Shown: positions 18,349 to 27,888, counted from the first letter of the stretch. The stretch: 64,000 nucleotides of DNA from Prolixibacter bellariivorans ATCC BAA-1284 (GCF_000621705.1 NZ_JHXO01000012.1:207580-271579); one strand, 5' to 3'. Numbers and translations are program-made. The notes: a model not told the origin generated them from the letters alone.

Positions 18349-21300
18349 ATGATGAATTATACGGAACTACAGGTGACCTCTAACTTTACCTTTCTCCGGG
18401 GAGGCTCACATCCGGAAGAGCTGATTGAAGAAGCAGAAGAACTCGGCTATAAAGGGATTGCCATTACCGACCGCAATACCCTGGCCGGAATCGTTCGCGC
18501 TCATGCGGAAGCCCGGGGCAAAAATATCCGGTTCATTCCCGCGTGCCGTCTTGACCTGTTGGATGGACCGAGCCTACTGGCTTATCCAACTAATATTTCC
18601 GCTTACGCACTTTTGTCAGAACTCCTTTCCGTAGGAAACCTGCGGGCAGAAAAAGGCAAATGCCACCTGTACAAAGCCGATGTCTACCAGTATGCCAACG
18701 ATATCAAATTTATCGTAGTGCCGCCGGCATCGCTTAATGCGGATTTTGATTTCGAACCAGAATTTATCAAGGCATTGGAAGAATATAAAGAAGCACTGAG
18801 AAGCAACCTGTATCTTGCGGCCGGTTTCACCTACACGGGAGATGATCAAAAGAAACTGTTCCGCCTCTCGCAACTGGAAGCCAGGTTGGGAATCCCGATA
18901 ATAGCTACCAACGATGTACACTACCATGCACCTGAACGCAGGGAATTACAGGATGTCCTGACCTGCGTCCGGGAGAAATGCACGATTCATACCGCAGGTT
19001 TCAGATTACATCAGAATGCAGAACGCTACCTGAAACCTGTCGAAGAGATGGAGCGTCTTTTCCGGCAGTACCCTGAAGCGATTTACCGTACACAAGAAAT
19101 AACCGATGCCTGTCGTTTTTCGCTGGATGAACTAAAATATCTCTATCCGGAAGAGATTACCAGTGAAGGACGAACGCCGATGGAAGAGTTGGTCCATTTG
19201 ACCTGGGAAGGTGCCAAAGAGCGTTTCGATGGAACGATTCCTGAAAAGATAAAGGAAACTATTGAAATGGAACTGGAGTTCATCGGCCGAAAAGATTATG
19301 CCTCCTATTTTCTGACGGTATACGATTATGTTCGCGAAGCCAGATCGAGAGGAATTCTGTGCCAGGGACGTGGTTCAGCAGCCAACTCAGTTATTTGCTA
19401 CTGTCTGGGTATCACATCTGTGAATCCTTCAAAATTTAAGTTACTGTTCGCCAGGTTTATGAGTGATGCGCGTAACGAGCCTCCCGACATCGATGTGGAC
19501 TTCGAGCATGAGCGCCGGGAGGAAATTATGCAGTACATCTATGAAAAATACGGTCGCGACCGGGCCGGAATTGTCGCAACAGTAACGCAGGTGCACTGGA
19601 AAGGCGCCGTTCGGGATGTGGGAAAAGCGATGGGCTTATCCTCCGATGCCATCAACGTACTTTCCAAATCGGCACACGAATTCACCGAAGATTGGTTCAC
19701 AGGGAAAGCAATCCCCTCCAACAGCTTCAACCACAACGATCCGCACCTGAAAAAGGTGTTGGAGATAACCGACCAGTATATTGGCTTTCCACGACAGCTG
19801 GGACAACATACGGGCGGATTTGTCATCACACGGGGTAAACTGCATGAGCTATGCCCAATTCTGAATGCACGCATGCAAAACCGCACCAACATTGAATGGA
19901 ATAAGGACGACATCGAGGCACTGGGTTTTATGAAAGTGGATGTGCTGGCATTGGGCATGCTGACCTGTATTCGCAAAGGATTCGATCTGGCAAAGCAACA
20001 TTACGATTTGGATCTGACGTTGGCCAACATTCCACAGGACGACCCGAAAGTGTATGAAATGATTGGCCATGCCGATACACTCGGCGTTTTCCAGATTGAA
20101 AGCCGGGCGCAGATGTCGATGCTTCCCCGGTTAAAGCCCCGCAACTTCTACGACCTGGTTATCGAAGTGGCCATCGTGAGGCCCGGCCCGATACAAGGCG
20201 ATATGGTGCATCCCTATTTAAAACGACGAAACGGTGAGGAACCGGTCGAATATCCATCGAAAGAGCTGGAAGGTATTCTGGGAAGAACGTTGGGCGTTCC
20301 GTTATTTCAGGAACAGGCCATGGAAATAGCCATTGTTGCCGCTGGTTTTACTCCCGACGAGGCCGATGGTTTGCGAAGAGCCATGGCCACATTTAAAGCC
20401 AAAGGTAAAGTGAGCCGCTATCGCGAAAAACTGATCAATGGCATGATAAAGAACGGCTACACCCTCGAATTTGCCAACCGCGTATTCAAGCAAATTGAAG
20501 GCTTTGGTAGCTACGGTTTCCCGGAAAGCCACGCGGCCAGCTTTGCACTGCTGGTATATGTTTCCTCCTGGCTCAAGTGCTATTACCCCGACGTATTCGC
20601 CGCCGCACTGCTCAACAGCCAGCCGATGGGCTTCTACCGCCCGGCACAAATTGTGATGGATGCCCGCAAACACGGCGTAAAGGTAAAGCCGGTGGATATT
20701 AACCATTCCGATTGGGACAACACGCTGGAAGAGCAATCAGGTCAATACCGCGCGATCCGTCTGGGTTTCCGGCAGGTAAAAGGCTTACGCGAAGAAGACA
20801 TGCAGGCACTTGTATCCGGAAGAAATATCCCCTACCAAAATGTCAACGAGTTGGTGAATGCGGGCGTTCATCCGTCTGCGCTGGAAAGGCTCGCCGATGC
20901 TGATGCTTTCCGATCCATTGGCCTCGACCGGAGGCAGGCATTGTGGGAAGTTTCGGCCCTGCACGACCATCCCACCGGGATATTCAAGGGGACACCTTCG
21001 CAAAGCACCGAAGAGGAAACAACTGAACTTCCCAGAATGACACTTGGGGAGCACGTGATGCAGGATTATGCCAGCACTTCGCTATCGCTGAAAGCCCATC
21101 CGGTCAGTTTTCTTCGGCGAAAGCTAAATGAATTGCAGGTTACGCCTACGGCAGGATTAAGCTCAATGAAGAACGGGCAATTTGTAAAAGTTTGTGGTTT
21201 GATCACGGTCCGGCAGCGACCCGGTACAGCCAAAGGTGTGCTGTTCATCACCATCGAAGATGAAACCGGATTTGCCAACCTCGTTGTCTGGTCAAAGACT

Positions 21301-21540
21301 TTCGAGAAGTACCGCAAACAGATTCTTCAATCCAGGCTACTCATGGTGTCCGGTAAGTTACAGATCGAAGGCGAAGTCATCCATGTGGTGGTCAATACCT
21401 GCTACAACCTGAATGAATTGATGAGCCTGGATACGGAGGGACGTGATATCGGCTCGGTTCATAAGCGGATACCAACAAAAGAAGCTCCTCCCGGAAAGAT
21501 TGTTCAGGGAACACTTTTCCCGTCGAGGGATTTCAAGTAG
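18349..21540 (+). CDS. dnaE2: Error-prone DNA polymerase III alpha subunit DnaE2
   Basis: 1063 residues, usual for DnaE2 and shorter than replicative DnaE. Order of domains: PHP domain (TELQVTSNFTFLRGGSHPEELIEEA at the start), the C-family polymerase core with GRGSAANSVICYCLGIT and the catalytic PPDIDVDFEHERRE, fingers and HhH (GFGSYGFPESHAASFALLVY), and a C-terminal OB fold (VCGLITVRQRPGTAKGVLFITIEDE). It carries out bypass synthesis with ImuB. Third gene of the operon, 12 nt after imuB; expression should follow the upstream S24 repressor. Confidence 0.95.
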   Translation: MMNYTELQVTSNFTFLRGGSHPEELIEEAEELGYKGIAITDRNTLAGIVRAHAEARGKNIRFIPACRLDLLDGPSLLAYPTNISAYALLSELLSVGNLRAEKGKCHLYKADVYQYANDIKFIVVPPASLNADFDFEPEFIKALEEYKEALRSNLYLAAGFTYTGDDQKKLFRLSQLEARLGIPIIATNDVHYHAPERRELQDVLTCVREKCTIHTAGFRLHQNAERYLKPVEEMERLFRQYPEAIYRTQEITDACRFSLDELKYLYPEEITSEGRTPMEELVHLTWEGAKERFDGTIPEKIKETIEMELEFIGRKDYASYFLTVYDYVREARSRGILCQGRGSAANSVICYCLGITSVNPSKFKLLFARFMSDARNEPPDIDVDFEHERREEIMQYIYEKYGRDRAGIVATVTQVHWKGAVRDVGKAMGLSSDAINVLSKSAHEFTEDWFTGKAIPSNSFNHNDPHLKKVLEITDQYIGFPRQLGQHTGGFVITRGKLHELCPILNARMQNRTNIEWNKDDIEALGFMKVDVLALGMLTCIRKGFDLAKQHYDLDLTLANIPQDDPKVYEMIGHADTLGVFQIESRAQMSMLPRLKPRNFYDLVIEVAIVRPGPIQGDMVHPYLKRRNGEEPVEYPSKELEGILGRTLGVPLFQEQAMEIAIVAAGFTPDEADGLRRAMATFKAKGKVSRYREKLINGMIKNGYTLEFANRVFKQIEGFGSYGFPESHAASFALLVYVSSWLKCYYPDVFAAALLNSQPMGFYRPAQIVMDARKHGVKVKPVDINHSDWDNTLEEQSGQYRAIRLGFRQVKGLREEDMQALVSGRNIPYQNVNELVNAGVHPSALERLADADAFRSIGLDRRQALWEVSALHDHPTGIFKGTPSQSTEEETTELPRMTLGEHVMQDYASTSLSLKAHPVSFLRRKLNELQVTPTAGLSSMKNGQFVKVCGLITVRQRPGTAKGVLFITIEDETGFANLVVWSKTFEKYRKQILQSRLLMVSGKLQIEGEVIHVVVNTCYNLNELMSLDTEGRDIGSVHKRIPTKEAPPGKIVQGTLFPSRDFK

Positions 21541-21560
21541 CATTTAGGACCAACGAAACA

Positions 21561-22136
21561 TTACTGAAGCTTTGCCCTCACGCGGCTTAACGTCTCCTGG
21601 GAGATTCCTATCAACGATGCCAAATCCTTCAGTTTGATCCGATGCAACACCTCCGGGTAATTCTCCAAAAAGAACCTGTATTTATCAGCGGCAGTCATCT
21701 GCTTATAGTTTCTCATAAAATAATTCAGACTCGCTAAATAATGCCGCAGCAACACAACATGATATTTCGAATACGGAAGATAGTTCAGTAATTCTTTCTC
21801 ATCATCATATGTAATTGAACAGACAACAGAGTCTTCGTAAACCTCCAGATAGTCGAAGGCCGGTTCCTGCTCAAAATAGCTATAGTGCGATGTCGCCCAT
21901 TGATTGTCGATATAAAACCATTTGGTTACCTCCACCCCATCGATAATCATATATTGCCGAATCGTTCCGGAAATAATGAACCAGAGCTTGTTGCAAATAC
22001 GGCTCTCCTTTAACAGGAGCTGCCCTTTCTTTAATTCTTCAACTTTGAATTTCGCGAGGATGGCTGATTCCGTGGTATCATCCAGAGAGGCAATGTTCCG
22101 GATCGTGTCGGTTAGTTTATTCATTTCAGGGTTCAT
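21561..22136 (-). CDS. Crp/Fnr-family transcription regulator (copy 1)
   Basis: About 191 residues from the ATG of MNPEMNKL; an upstream in-frame ATG at 22187 is less likely. The N-terminal cyclic-nucleotide-binding-like beta-roll is visible (LKKGQLLLKESRICNKLWFIISGTIRQY), with a short C-terminal helix-turn-helix (RIKLKDLASLIGISQETLSRVRAKLQ). It lacks the Fnr cysteine cluster. It is a close relative of the divergent neighbour at 22290, with matching segments such as DGVEVTKWFYID/DGVELTKWLYYD and SQETLSR. Converges on dnaE2. Ligand and targets unknown. Confidence 0.85.
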   Translation of the reverse strand: MNPEMNKLTDTIRNIASLDDTTESAILAKFKVEELKKGQLLLKESRICNKLWFIISGTIRQYMIIDGVEVTKWFYIDNQWATSHYSYFEQEPAFDYLEVYEDSVVCSITYDDEKELLNYLPYSKYHVVLLRHYLASLNYFMRNYKQMTAADKYRFFLENYPEVLHRIKLKDLASLIGISQETLSRVRAKLQ

Positions 22137-22221
22137 ATCGCAATTTACAAAATGCCTGGATGTGTTTTGACTTATCCTCCGTTGCAATCAGCCACCTGTT
22201 CCTTTTTGTTTCCGATTTAAA

Positions 22222-22229
22222 TACTTTTG
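22222..22229 (+). promoter_or_regulatory. Possible -7 box for the second Crp/Fnr gene
   Basis: TACTTTTG matches TAnnTTTG and would place the RNA start about 54 nt before the ATG at 22290. The bases 19 nt upstream (TTCC) are a poor -33 match. Confidence 0.35.
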
Positions 22230-22289
22230 AAAACAGATATCAATAACCGGCATTTTTAAGGTTACAACCGAAGATAACCAGCAGGAATA

Positions 22290-22853
22290 ATGAAAGAACT
22301 CATCCGATTCATCAACCGATACCAGGAACTGGACCCGGAAACAGAGGAAGCCATTCAAAATTCGTTTGTGAAAGAAATCTACCGGAAGAATGAATTTCTT
22401 CTCGAAGAAGGGAAGGTATGTTCGAAAGTCAGTTTTATCTCCTCCGGACTGGTGCGGCGCTTCTTCATCAACGACGGGGTCGAATTGACCAAATGGCTCT
22501 ATTATGACACCCACTGGGTCGCTTCGTTGTTCAGTTATTTCAGGCAGGAACCCTCGGTTGAATTCCTGCAGGCATGTGAAGAAACAATCGTTTATTCCCT
22601 GTCGTATGAGAACGAACAAAAGCTACTTAATTACCCTTTATTCTTAGCATTTCATGTCAAATTTCTCCGGATTTCAATCGCCGCCTTTGATGAATTTCAT
22701 TTCGTGTTTGGTTCGATGTCGGCCCGGACAAAATATCGTTACCTCCTGGAAAAGTTTCCATTGATGATCCAAAAAGCCAAACAGAAGCACATCGCCTCAC
22801 TCATGAATGTCAGCCAGGAAACTCTGAGCCGGATAAGGGCTTCCATTAATTGA
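22290..22853 (+). CDS. Crp/Fnr-family transcription regulator (copy 2)
   Basis: 187 residues with the same layout as the divergent copy: beta-roll sensor (KNEFLLEEGKVCSKVSFISSGLVRRFF, DGVELTKWLYYDTHW, SYFRQEPSVEF) and C-terminal helix-turn-helix (KHIASLMNVSQETLSRIRASIN). The two copies face away from each other across about 150 bp, suggesting a duplication with inversion and possibly mutual regulation. This group of Bacteroidota Crp-like proteins often lacks cAMP-binding residues, so the ligand is uncertain. Confidence 0.85.
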   Translation: MKELIRFINRYQELDPETEEAIQNSFVKEIYRKNEFLLEEGKVCSKVSFISSGLVRRFFINDGVELTKWLYYDTHWVASLFSYFRQEPSVEFLQACEETIVYSLSYENEQKLLNYPLFLAFHVKFLRISIAAFDEFHFVFGSMSARTKYRYLLEKFPLMIQKAKQKHIASLMNVSQETLSRIRASIN

Positions 22854-22919
22854 CCTGAGATCAAGAAAATTAAGATGCATTCATGCCACCTTTGCTCTTA
22901 TTAACGTAAATCGCGAGCA

Positions 22920-23699
22920 ATGATTTCAACGAATGCAACCATCGGAAAGAAAAGCATCATTGGTAAAAATGTCACGATAGGTAATTACACAACCATTGAA
23001 GATGATGTGATAATCGGCGACCATACCATTATCGAGAACAATGTATCCATCCTGAATGGTGCCAGAATCGGTGAGCATTGTCACATTCATTCCGGTGCTG
23101 TTCTGGCGGGCCTGCCGCAGGACATGAAATACCAGGGAGAGTACACCACCGTAGAGATAGGCGATCGGAATATTATCCGGGAGTCGGTAACCATCAACAA
23201 AGGCACGAATACCAAGAAGGTAACACGAATCGGGCACAACAACATGATAATGGCCAATGCTCATATCGGTCACGACTGTGAAATCGGAAACCATTGCATC
23301 ATCGGATTTGGCGTGGGGATGGCAGGAGAAGTGATTGTAGACGACTTTGCCAACATCAGCGGGCTAACCGGGATTCACCAGTTTTCGAAAATCGGAGAAC
23401 ACTGCATAGTAAGTGGCCTGAGCAAAGTAAATAAGGATATTCCCCCTTACATCATAGCGGCCCGGGAACCACTCTCCTACGCAGGCATCAATCTGGTCGG
23501 TTTAAAACGAAGAGGATTTACCTTGGCTAAACTGGATGAGCTAAAAGAAATTTACCGAATCATTTTTCAGCAAAAACGGAATACTTCCTATGCGATTAGC
23601 TTTATTGAAAACAACTTCAAACAGACCATAGAAAGGGATAAGATTCTGGATTTCATTCGGCAATCGGACAGAGGAATCATCAAAGGATACCACGAATAA
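22920..23699 (+). CDS. lpxA: LpxA-like UDP-GlcNAc acyltransferase, outside a lipid A operon
   Basis: 259 residues of hexapeptide repeats forming a left-handed beta-helix (IGKNVTIGNYTTIEDDVIIGDHTIIENNVSI) plus a C-terminal helical domain (RRGFTLAKLDELKEIYRIIFQQ). The catalytic-histidine region NAHIGHDCEIGNHC and GLTGIHQFSKIG match LpxA, which transfers 3-hydroxyacyl chains to UDP-GlcNAc in the first step of lipid A synthesis. The neighbours are not lpxD, lpxC/fabZ or lpxB, so this may be a second copy or a relative with another acyl or sugar specificity. Confidence 0.8.
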   Translation: MISTNATIGKKSIIGKNVTIGNYTTIEDDVIIGDHTIIENNVSILNGARIGEHCHIHSGAVLAGLPQDMKYQGEYTTVEIGDRNIIRESVTINKGTNTKKVTRIGHNNMIMANAHIGHDCEIGNHCIIGFGVGMAGEVIVDDFANISGLTGIHQFSKIGEHCIVSGLSKVNKDIPPYIIAAREPLSYAGINLVGLKRRGFTLAKLDELKEIYRIIFQQKRNTSYAISFIENNFKQTIERDKILDFIRQSDRGIIKGYHE

Positions 23700-23799
23700 A
23701 ATAAACGCCTATGGAGGACAGGTGAAACCATCAGACAACTTGGAATGCCATTCAATAAAAACTCCGCTTCTCAATTAACATATTCTTTCGGTAATTCCT

Positions 23800-23807
23800 T
23801 ACATTTG
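23800..23807 (+). promoter_or_regulatory. Possible -7 box for the AsmA-like operon
   Basis: TACATTTG matches TAnnTTTG, about 80 nt before the ATG at 23889. The -33 position reads AACA, a poor match, so confidence is limited. Confidence 0.35.
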
Positions 23808-23888
23808 TATTAAGTCGTTCAAAAAGCACATTATTGTTAACCGAATTGACTAATTTACCTGTCGTCATCTACCTAACCTCGTCCCGAT

Positions 23889-26879
23889 ATGAAAAAGGCT
23901 GGTAAGATTTTTCTATATACGTTGCTCTCTCTTTTTCTGTTTGTCATCCTCCTTGTCGTTGTGGCCGGGCTGGCTCAGAACCGAATCATCAAACTAGCTT
24001 TAGAGCAGGTAGGTAAAACGACCAATGTTCCCATTCACGTCGGGGAGGTTCAGTTTTCCCTCATTCAACGATTCCCTCTGGCAACGCTTGAGTGCAAAAA
24101 TCTTTTGGTCAGCTCTCCCAATACAGTTAAAAATGCCGGAGATACCTTGCTAAATGTTGGACATCTGTACCTTTCTTTCGAGGCGAAGCCCTTATTGAAA
24201 GGCATTTTTGATGTTAAAAAGGTGGAAATCAAGAATGCCGATGTTTTTTACCAGGTGGATAGTCTGGGGAAAAGCAATTATGATTTCCTGATGGATACCA
24301 CGCAAACCGAAGCGATTGATACGTCGTCAAATTCCATTTACCTGAATATAGAAACATTTCAGCTCGAAAATGTGAAATGTTATTACAAGGATCAACACTT
24401 AAAAGCCGGAGCTAATCTGTTATTGGACAACATGAATTTATCCGGACTAATTGACAACAACCAATATTTTGGACAAGTTACCGGACAAGCTCATCTGACC
24501 AAATGTTTTGCTCCGGAAAGCCGGTTAGACCAGATGCAATCGGCATCCATTCAGTTCGACATAAACTATAAGAATGACAGTCTTGCCATTCAGCAGGCCG
24601 ATTTGGATGTAGATGGGAATGCCCGCATCGGCTTGAAAGGCAATATCGATTTGAATAAAAACCTGATGGCCGATTTGTTTGTGCAGGCTCAAAATGTGAA
24701 TATCCCCGGATTGACTCAATATTTGCCTTCCAACTATTTAAAAAAATACGACATCCAAAATCCAGGTGGAAAACTCGATCTGGATGCCCATATCACCGGC
24801 AACTTAACCGACTCCCTCCGGTTGCCGCATGTTGACGCCACCCTCCAACTTTACAACGGAAAAATTCAATATGGGAAATATCCCGAAATGAGCAGAATTG
24901 CTTTAAACGCGAAAGTGACCAACGGTTCAGAAAACAATAATCAGACAACCCGGCTGGACATCAATTCTCTAAATTTCCGGGCAGCCAACAGTACTGCCAG
25001 TTTCACAGGAAATGTCGAAAATATGGACCAACTGGCTTATTCCTTCCGTTCGCAACTGGACCTCAATCTGAGTGATTGGAAGCCTTTTATACCTGACTCG
25101 ATTGTAAAAAATATCAATGGGAGGATTCAAGCCGAGCTTTTCACCAAAGGCGTAATGCCTGATTCCATAACCAATCCATTTATCAATTCAGTAGCAGCCA
25201 ACACGACACTCCGTTTGCGGGCTTCTGATGTAAATGTTAATCTCGACAGCCTGTTGTTAGTGCAAAACCTGACCGGCAAGCTTCAATATCAACCGGGACA
25301 TTTCCAACTCGATAGTTTATCGGTACAGGTTCCGGCCTACAAATTGAAACTGAAAAACCTGGACCTCAATTCAGATGTTGCCGGAGAATTCACTGAGCCC
25401 GATAGCCTTCGTTTGACGATTCACCAACTGCATTTGCAAACGGATAGCAGCGACATCCAGCTAAAAGGAACCCTGCAAAACCTGATGGCACCGGATTATT
25501 CGCTTGACGGAAAGCTGAAGCTTAACCTGGCGGAAGTGTATTCAATGCTGCCCGACTCGATGGCAAACGGATTGTCCGGAACCGTTGCGGCTGACATCCA
25601 TTCGACAGCCAAAATCAACCTGGATTCCATCACGAGCCAGCTCAATGATGTGCTCTTTAACCGTAGCAACTTTTCGCTTGCCTTTGGAAATGTCGCCGTT
25701 GACATGCCCGATTCGTTAATGTGTATTCAAAACCTGGCGGGAAATGTGAACTATAAAAACGATACCCTGAAAATTGGTCAAATAGACGGGAAATACCTGG
25801 GATTGCATTTTGGTGCACAAGCCACAACGGTTTCGAATATATACACGGCGGCCATTCTGAATACCCCAAAAGAACTAAATGTTCACGGAGATTTTAGCGT
25901 CGATTCGCTCGATTACGCTTTAGTCGACAACTTCCTGAAGAGCGATTCCGTCAATGCGCCTTCAGCGCAACCGGAACAGAGCGCCGATACCATGAAGTTT
26001 ACTTACAAGGTAAATGGTACCTTTCATGCCAACCAACTGAAATACGGAACAAACCTGCTCACCAACGTCGATACCAAATTCCTGGTAAAGGAAAACTACT
26101 ATGTTCTCGACAGCATGGCCATGGATGCCTATAGCGGCAAAGCGTTGACTTCTTTAAAAATTGAATTAAACCCGGAGGGCCAAACGGATATGTACTTCAA
26201 GACCAATGTCGACCGGATGAATGTTTCCCAAATGGCCGACGGACTTCGCGATTATATCCAGATTGAAGATTTTACCTCGGACCATGTGAAAGGAATCATT
26301 TCGACCCAAATGGATGGGGAGATTGTGCTGGATAAAAAATTCGAACCGGTCTACCATTCGCTCATGCTGAAAGGCGATTTGACTATTGAGAAAGGTGCTT
26401 TACTGAACGTGAAGCCGGTGATGGAAGTAGAGAAAATACCGGGAGTGGGCTTAAAAAATATGGACAAGCTGTACTTTAGTACGTTAAACAGTAGCATATT
26501 CCTGTTTAAAAACGATTTATATATTCCAAAAACGGAAATTCGCAGCAGTTCATTCGATGCCATGTTTTTAGGAATGTATAGTTTTGGCGAAGATTACGCT
26601 TATCATATTCGGATGTTCCTGGGGGAAGTGCTTTCCAGTAAATCGAAAGCCCGTCTGCGAAAGCAAACCCAGGATAGCGGTTTCGAGGACGACCCGGACG
26701 ACATAGCGAAAGGCCGGACCTCGATCTACCTGGTTTCGAAATACGAGAATGGCAAAGAGAAAGCCGGGTTCGATAACAGGAAGAACCGAACCAATATGGT
26801 AGCCAAAGTGAACCTGCAGGAGCAAATGGTGAACATGCGGTTTCACCCGGCTTTAGTAACATACAATACGGAAGAATAG
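23889..26879 (+). CDS. AsmA-family envelope protein
   Basis: 996 residues. One N-terminal transmembrane segment (residues ~7-30, FLYTLLSLFLFVILLVVVAGL) is followed by a long beta-rich periplasmic region of repeated strands (LNVGHLYLSFEAKPLLKGIFDVKKVEIKNADV, then many D-S-[IL] turns). This is the AsmA layout, whose members form hydrophobic grooves and are linked to lipid transport or outer-membrane assembly. The C-terminus contains the typical (F/I)xPxxE-like region (LYIPKTEIRSSSFDAMFLGMYSF). It starts a three-gene unit; the next gene is 4 nt away. Confidence 0.85.
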   Translation: MKKAGKIFLYTLLSLFLFVILLVVVAGLAQNRIIKLALEQVGKTTNVPIHVGEVQFSLIQRFPLATLECKNLLVSSPNTVKNAGDTLLNVGHLYLSFEAKPLLKGIFDVKKVEIKNADVFYQVDSLGKSNYDFLMDTTQTEAIDTSSNSIYLNIETFQLENVKCYYKDQHLKAGANLLLDNMNLSGLIDNNQYFGQVTGQAHLTKCFAPESRLDQMQSASIQFDINYKNDSLAIQQADLDVDGNARIGLKGNIDLNKNLMADLFVQAQNVNIPGLTQYLPSNYLKKYDIQNPGGKLDLDAHITGNLTDSLRLPHVDATLQLYNGKIQYGKYPEMSRIALNAKVTNGSENNNQTTRLDINSLNFRAANSTASFTGNVENMDQLAYSFRSQLDLNLSDWKPFIPDSIVKNINGRIQAELFTKGVMPDSITNPFINSVAANTTLRLRASDVNVNLDSLLLVQNLTGKLQYQPGHFQLDSLSVQVPAYKLKLKNLDLNSDVAGEFTEPDSLRLTIHQLHLQTDSSDIQLKGTLQNLMAPDYSLDGKLKLNLAEVYSMLPDSMANGLSGTVAADIHSTAKINLDSITSQLNDVLFNRSNFSLAFGNVAVDMPDSLMCIQNLAGNVNYKNDTLKIGQIDGKYLGLHFGAQATTVSNIYTAAILNTPKELNVHGDFSVDSLDYALVDNFLKSDSVNAPSAQPEQSADTMKFTYKVNGTFHANQLKYGTNLLTNVDTKFLVKENYYVLDSMAMDAYSGKALTSLKIELNPEGQTDMYFKTNVDRMNVSQMADGLRDYIQIEDFTSDHVKGIISTQMDGEIVLDKKFEPVYHSLMLKGDLTIEKGALLNVKPVMEVEKIPGVGLKNMDKLYFSTLNSSIFLFKNDLYIPKTEIRSSSFDAMFLGMYSFGEDYAYHIRMFLGEVLSSKSKARLRKQTQDSGFEDDPDDIAKGRTSIYLVSKYENGKEKAGFDNRKNRTNMVAKVNLQEQMVNMRFHPALVTYNTEE

Positions 26880-26883
26880 ACTG

Positions 26884-27507
26884 ATGAACAATATATTTCG
26901 TAAATACCTGATTTTGGGTTTAAGCTTATTGATGTTAGTGGCTTGCCACAACAACAGAGAGCCAAAACCAGTTACATTGAAAAATACTGTTAGTGAAAAA
27001 CCGGAAGATGTGGTTTTTGGCAATAAAGCTGCTCCGGCAACCGTTTTTTTGTATGCCAGTTACGAATGTACCTATTGCCGGTATTTTTTCGCCCGGACCT
27101 ACCCGGAATTAAAGAAGAACTACCTGGACACTGGTAAATTGAAACTGGTGGTGAAATGGCTCGATTTTGGCGAGCGTCCGCAGATGTTAAACGCGCTGCA
27201 AGCTGCCAGTTGCATCAGTCGCTACGGCATTTACGATAAGTTTCATGAGCTGATGGTCGTCAATCCGGGAGTGGTATTTACCACACAGTTCGACGACCTG
27301 CTGGATACCATCATGGAGCATAACCCGGTCATTGCCGAATGCATTTTGGATAACGACAATTACGCCTATTTGCGGGGCAACGTGAGCGAGTTCCGGGCCA
27401 ACAAACTAACCGGGACACCAACGTTTGTGATGAACAACCGGGCCTATAAAGGGTACTATTCGTACGAAAATTTTAAGAAGATACTGGAAAAAGAATTTCA
27501 ATTGTAA
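26884..27507 (+). CDS. DsbA-like thiol oxidoreductase lipoprotein
   Basis: 207 residues. The signal peptide ends in the lipobox LMLVAC, so the mature protein is a lipid-anchored envelope protein. A DsbA/DsbG-type thioredoxin fold follows: VVFGNKAAPATVFLYASYECTYCRYFF with active site CTYC, an inserted helical domain, and the cis-Pro loop TGTPTFVMNNR. It likely forms or reshuffles disulfides outside the inner membrane. It lies 4 nt behind the AsmA-like gene and 18 nt before a small Cys-rich lipoprotein, which is an obvious candidate substrate. Confidence 0.85.
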   Translation: MNNIFRKYLILGLSLLMLVACHNNREPKPVTLKNTVSEKPEDVVFGNKAAPATVFLYASYECTYCRYFFARTYPELKKNYLDTGKLKLVVKWLDFGERPQMLNALQAASCISRYGIYDKFHELMVVNPGVVFTTQFDDLLDTIMEHNPVIAECILDNDNYAYLRGNVSEFRANKLTGTPTFVMNNRAYKGYYSYENFKKILEKEFQL

Positions 27508-27525
27508 TACCAAATCAACAATCAT

Positions 27526-27888
27526 ATGAAAACTAAACTATTCGCAATTGCTTTATTCGGAACACTGGCTTTCACTGCCTGCAGCACCTCAGACTCAAAC
27601 GAGTATTGCAGCAATCCCGGAGCCACCTGTCCTGACGACACAGCCATTGACGCTACGGCGTGCTGTACCGACCAGAGTTGCTACTGGACCTATGACAATT
27701 CCAAATACCAGTGTAACGGCACCGACTGCGGTGATGTATTGGATCAAATCATTACCAGCGCCTGCGTCTCTTCAACCAAAAGCGTGAACATTCAAAACGA
27801 TGCTGACCTGGCCAAGCTGAAAGCGCAACTAACCGCTGTTACCGAAAAACTGCTGGTGGAAGCCCGTGGTGCTTCGGGGTGTGATTAA
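27526..27888 (+). CDS. Small cysteine-rich lipoprotein
   Basis: 120 residues; signal peptide with lipobox FTAC. The mature protein has nine further cysteines (EYC, ATC, ACC, SC, YQC, DC, SAC, GC-D end) in a Thr/Asp/Asn-rich chain, and a helical C-terminal part (DADLAKLKAQLTAVTEKLLVEA). I do not recognise a family. Such cysteine density implies several disulfides, and the preceding DsbA-like gene may supply them. A truncated second copy with its terminator lies at 50718-50960. A strong hairpin terminator follows. Confidence 0.8.
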   Translation: MKTKLFAIALFGTLAFTACSTSDSNEYCSNPGATCPDDTAIDATACCTDQSCYWTYDNSKYQCNGTDCGDVLDQIITSACVSSTKSVNIQNDADLAKLKAQLTAVTEKLLVEARGASGCD

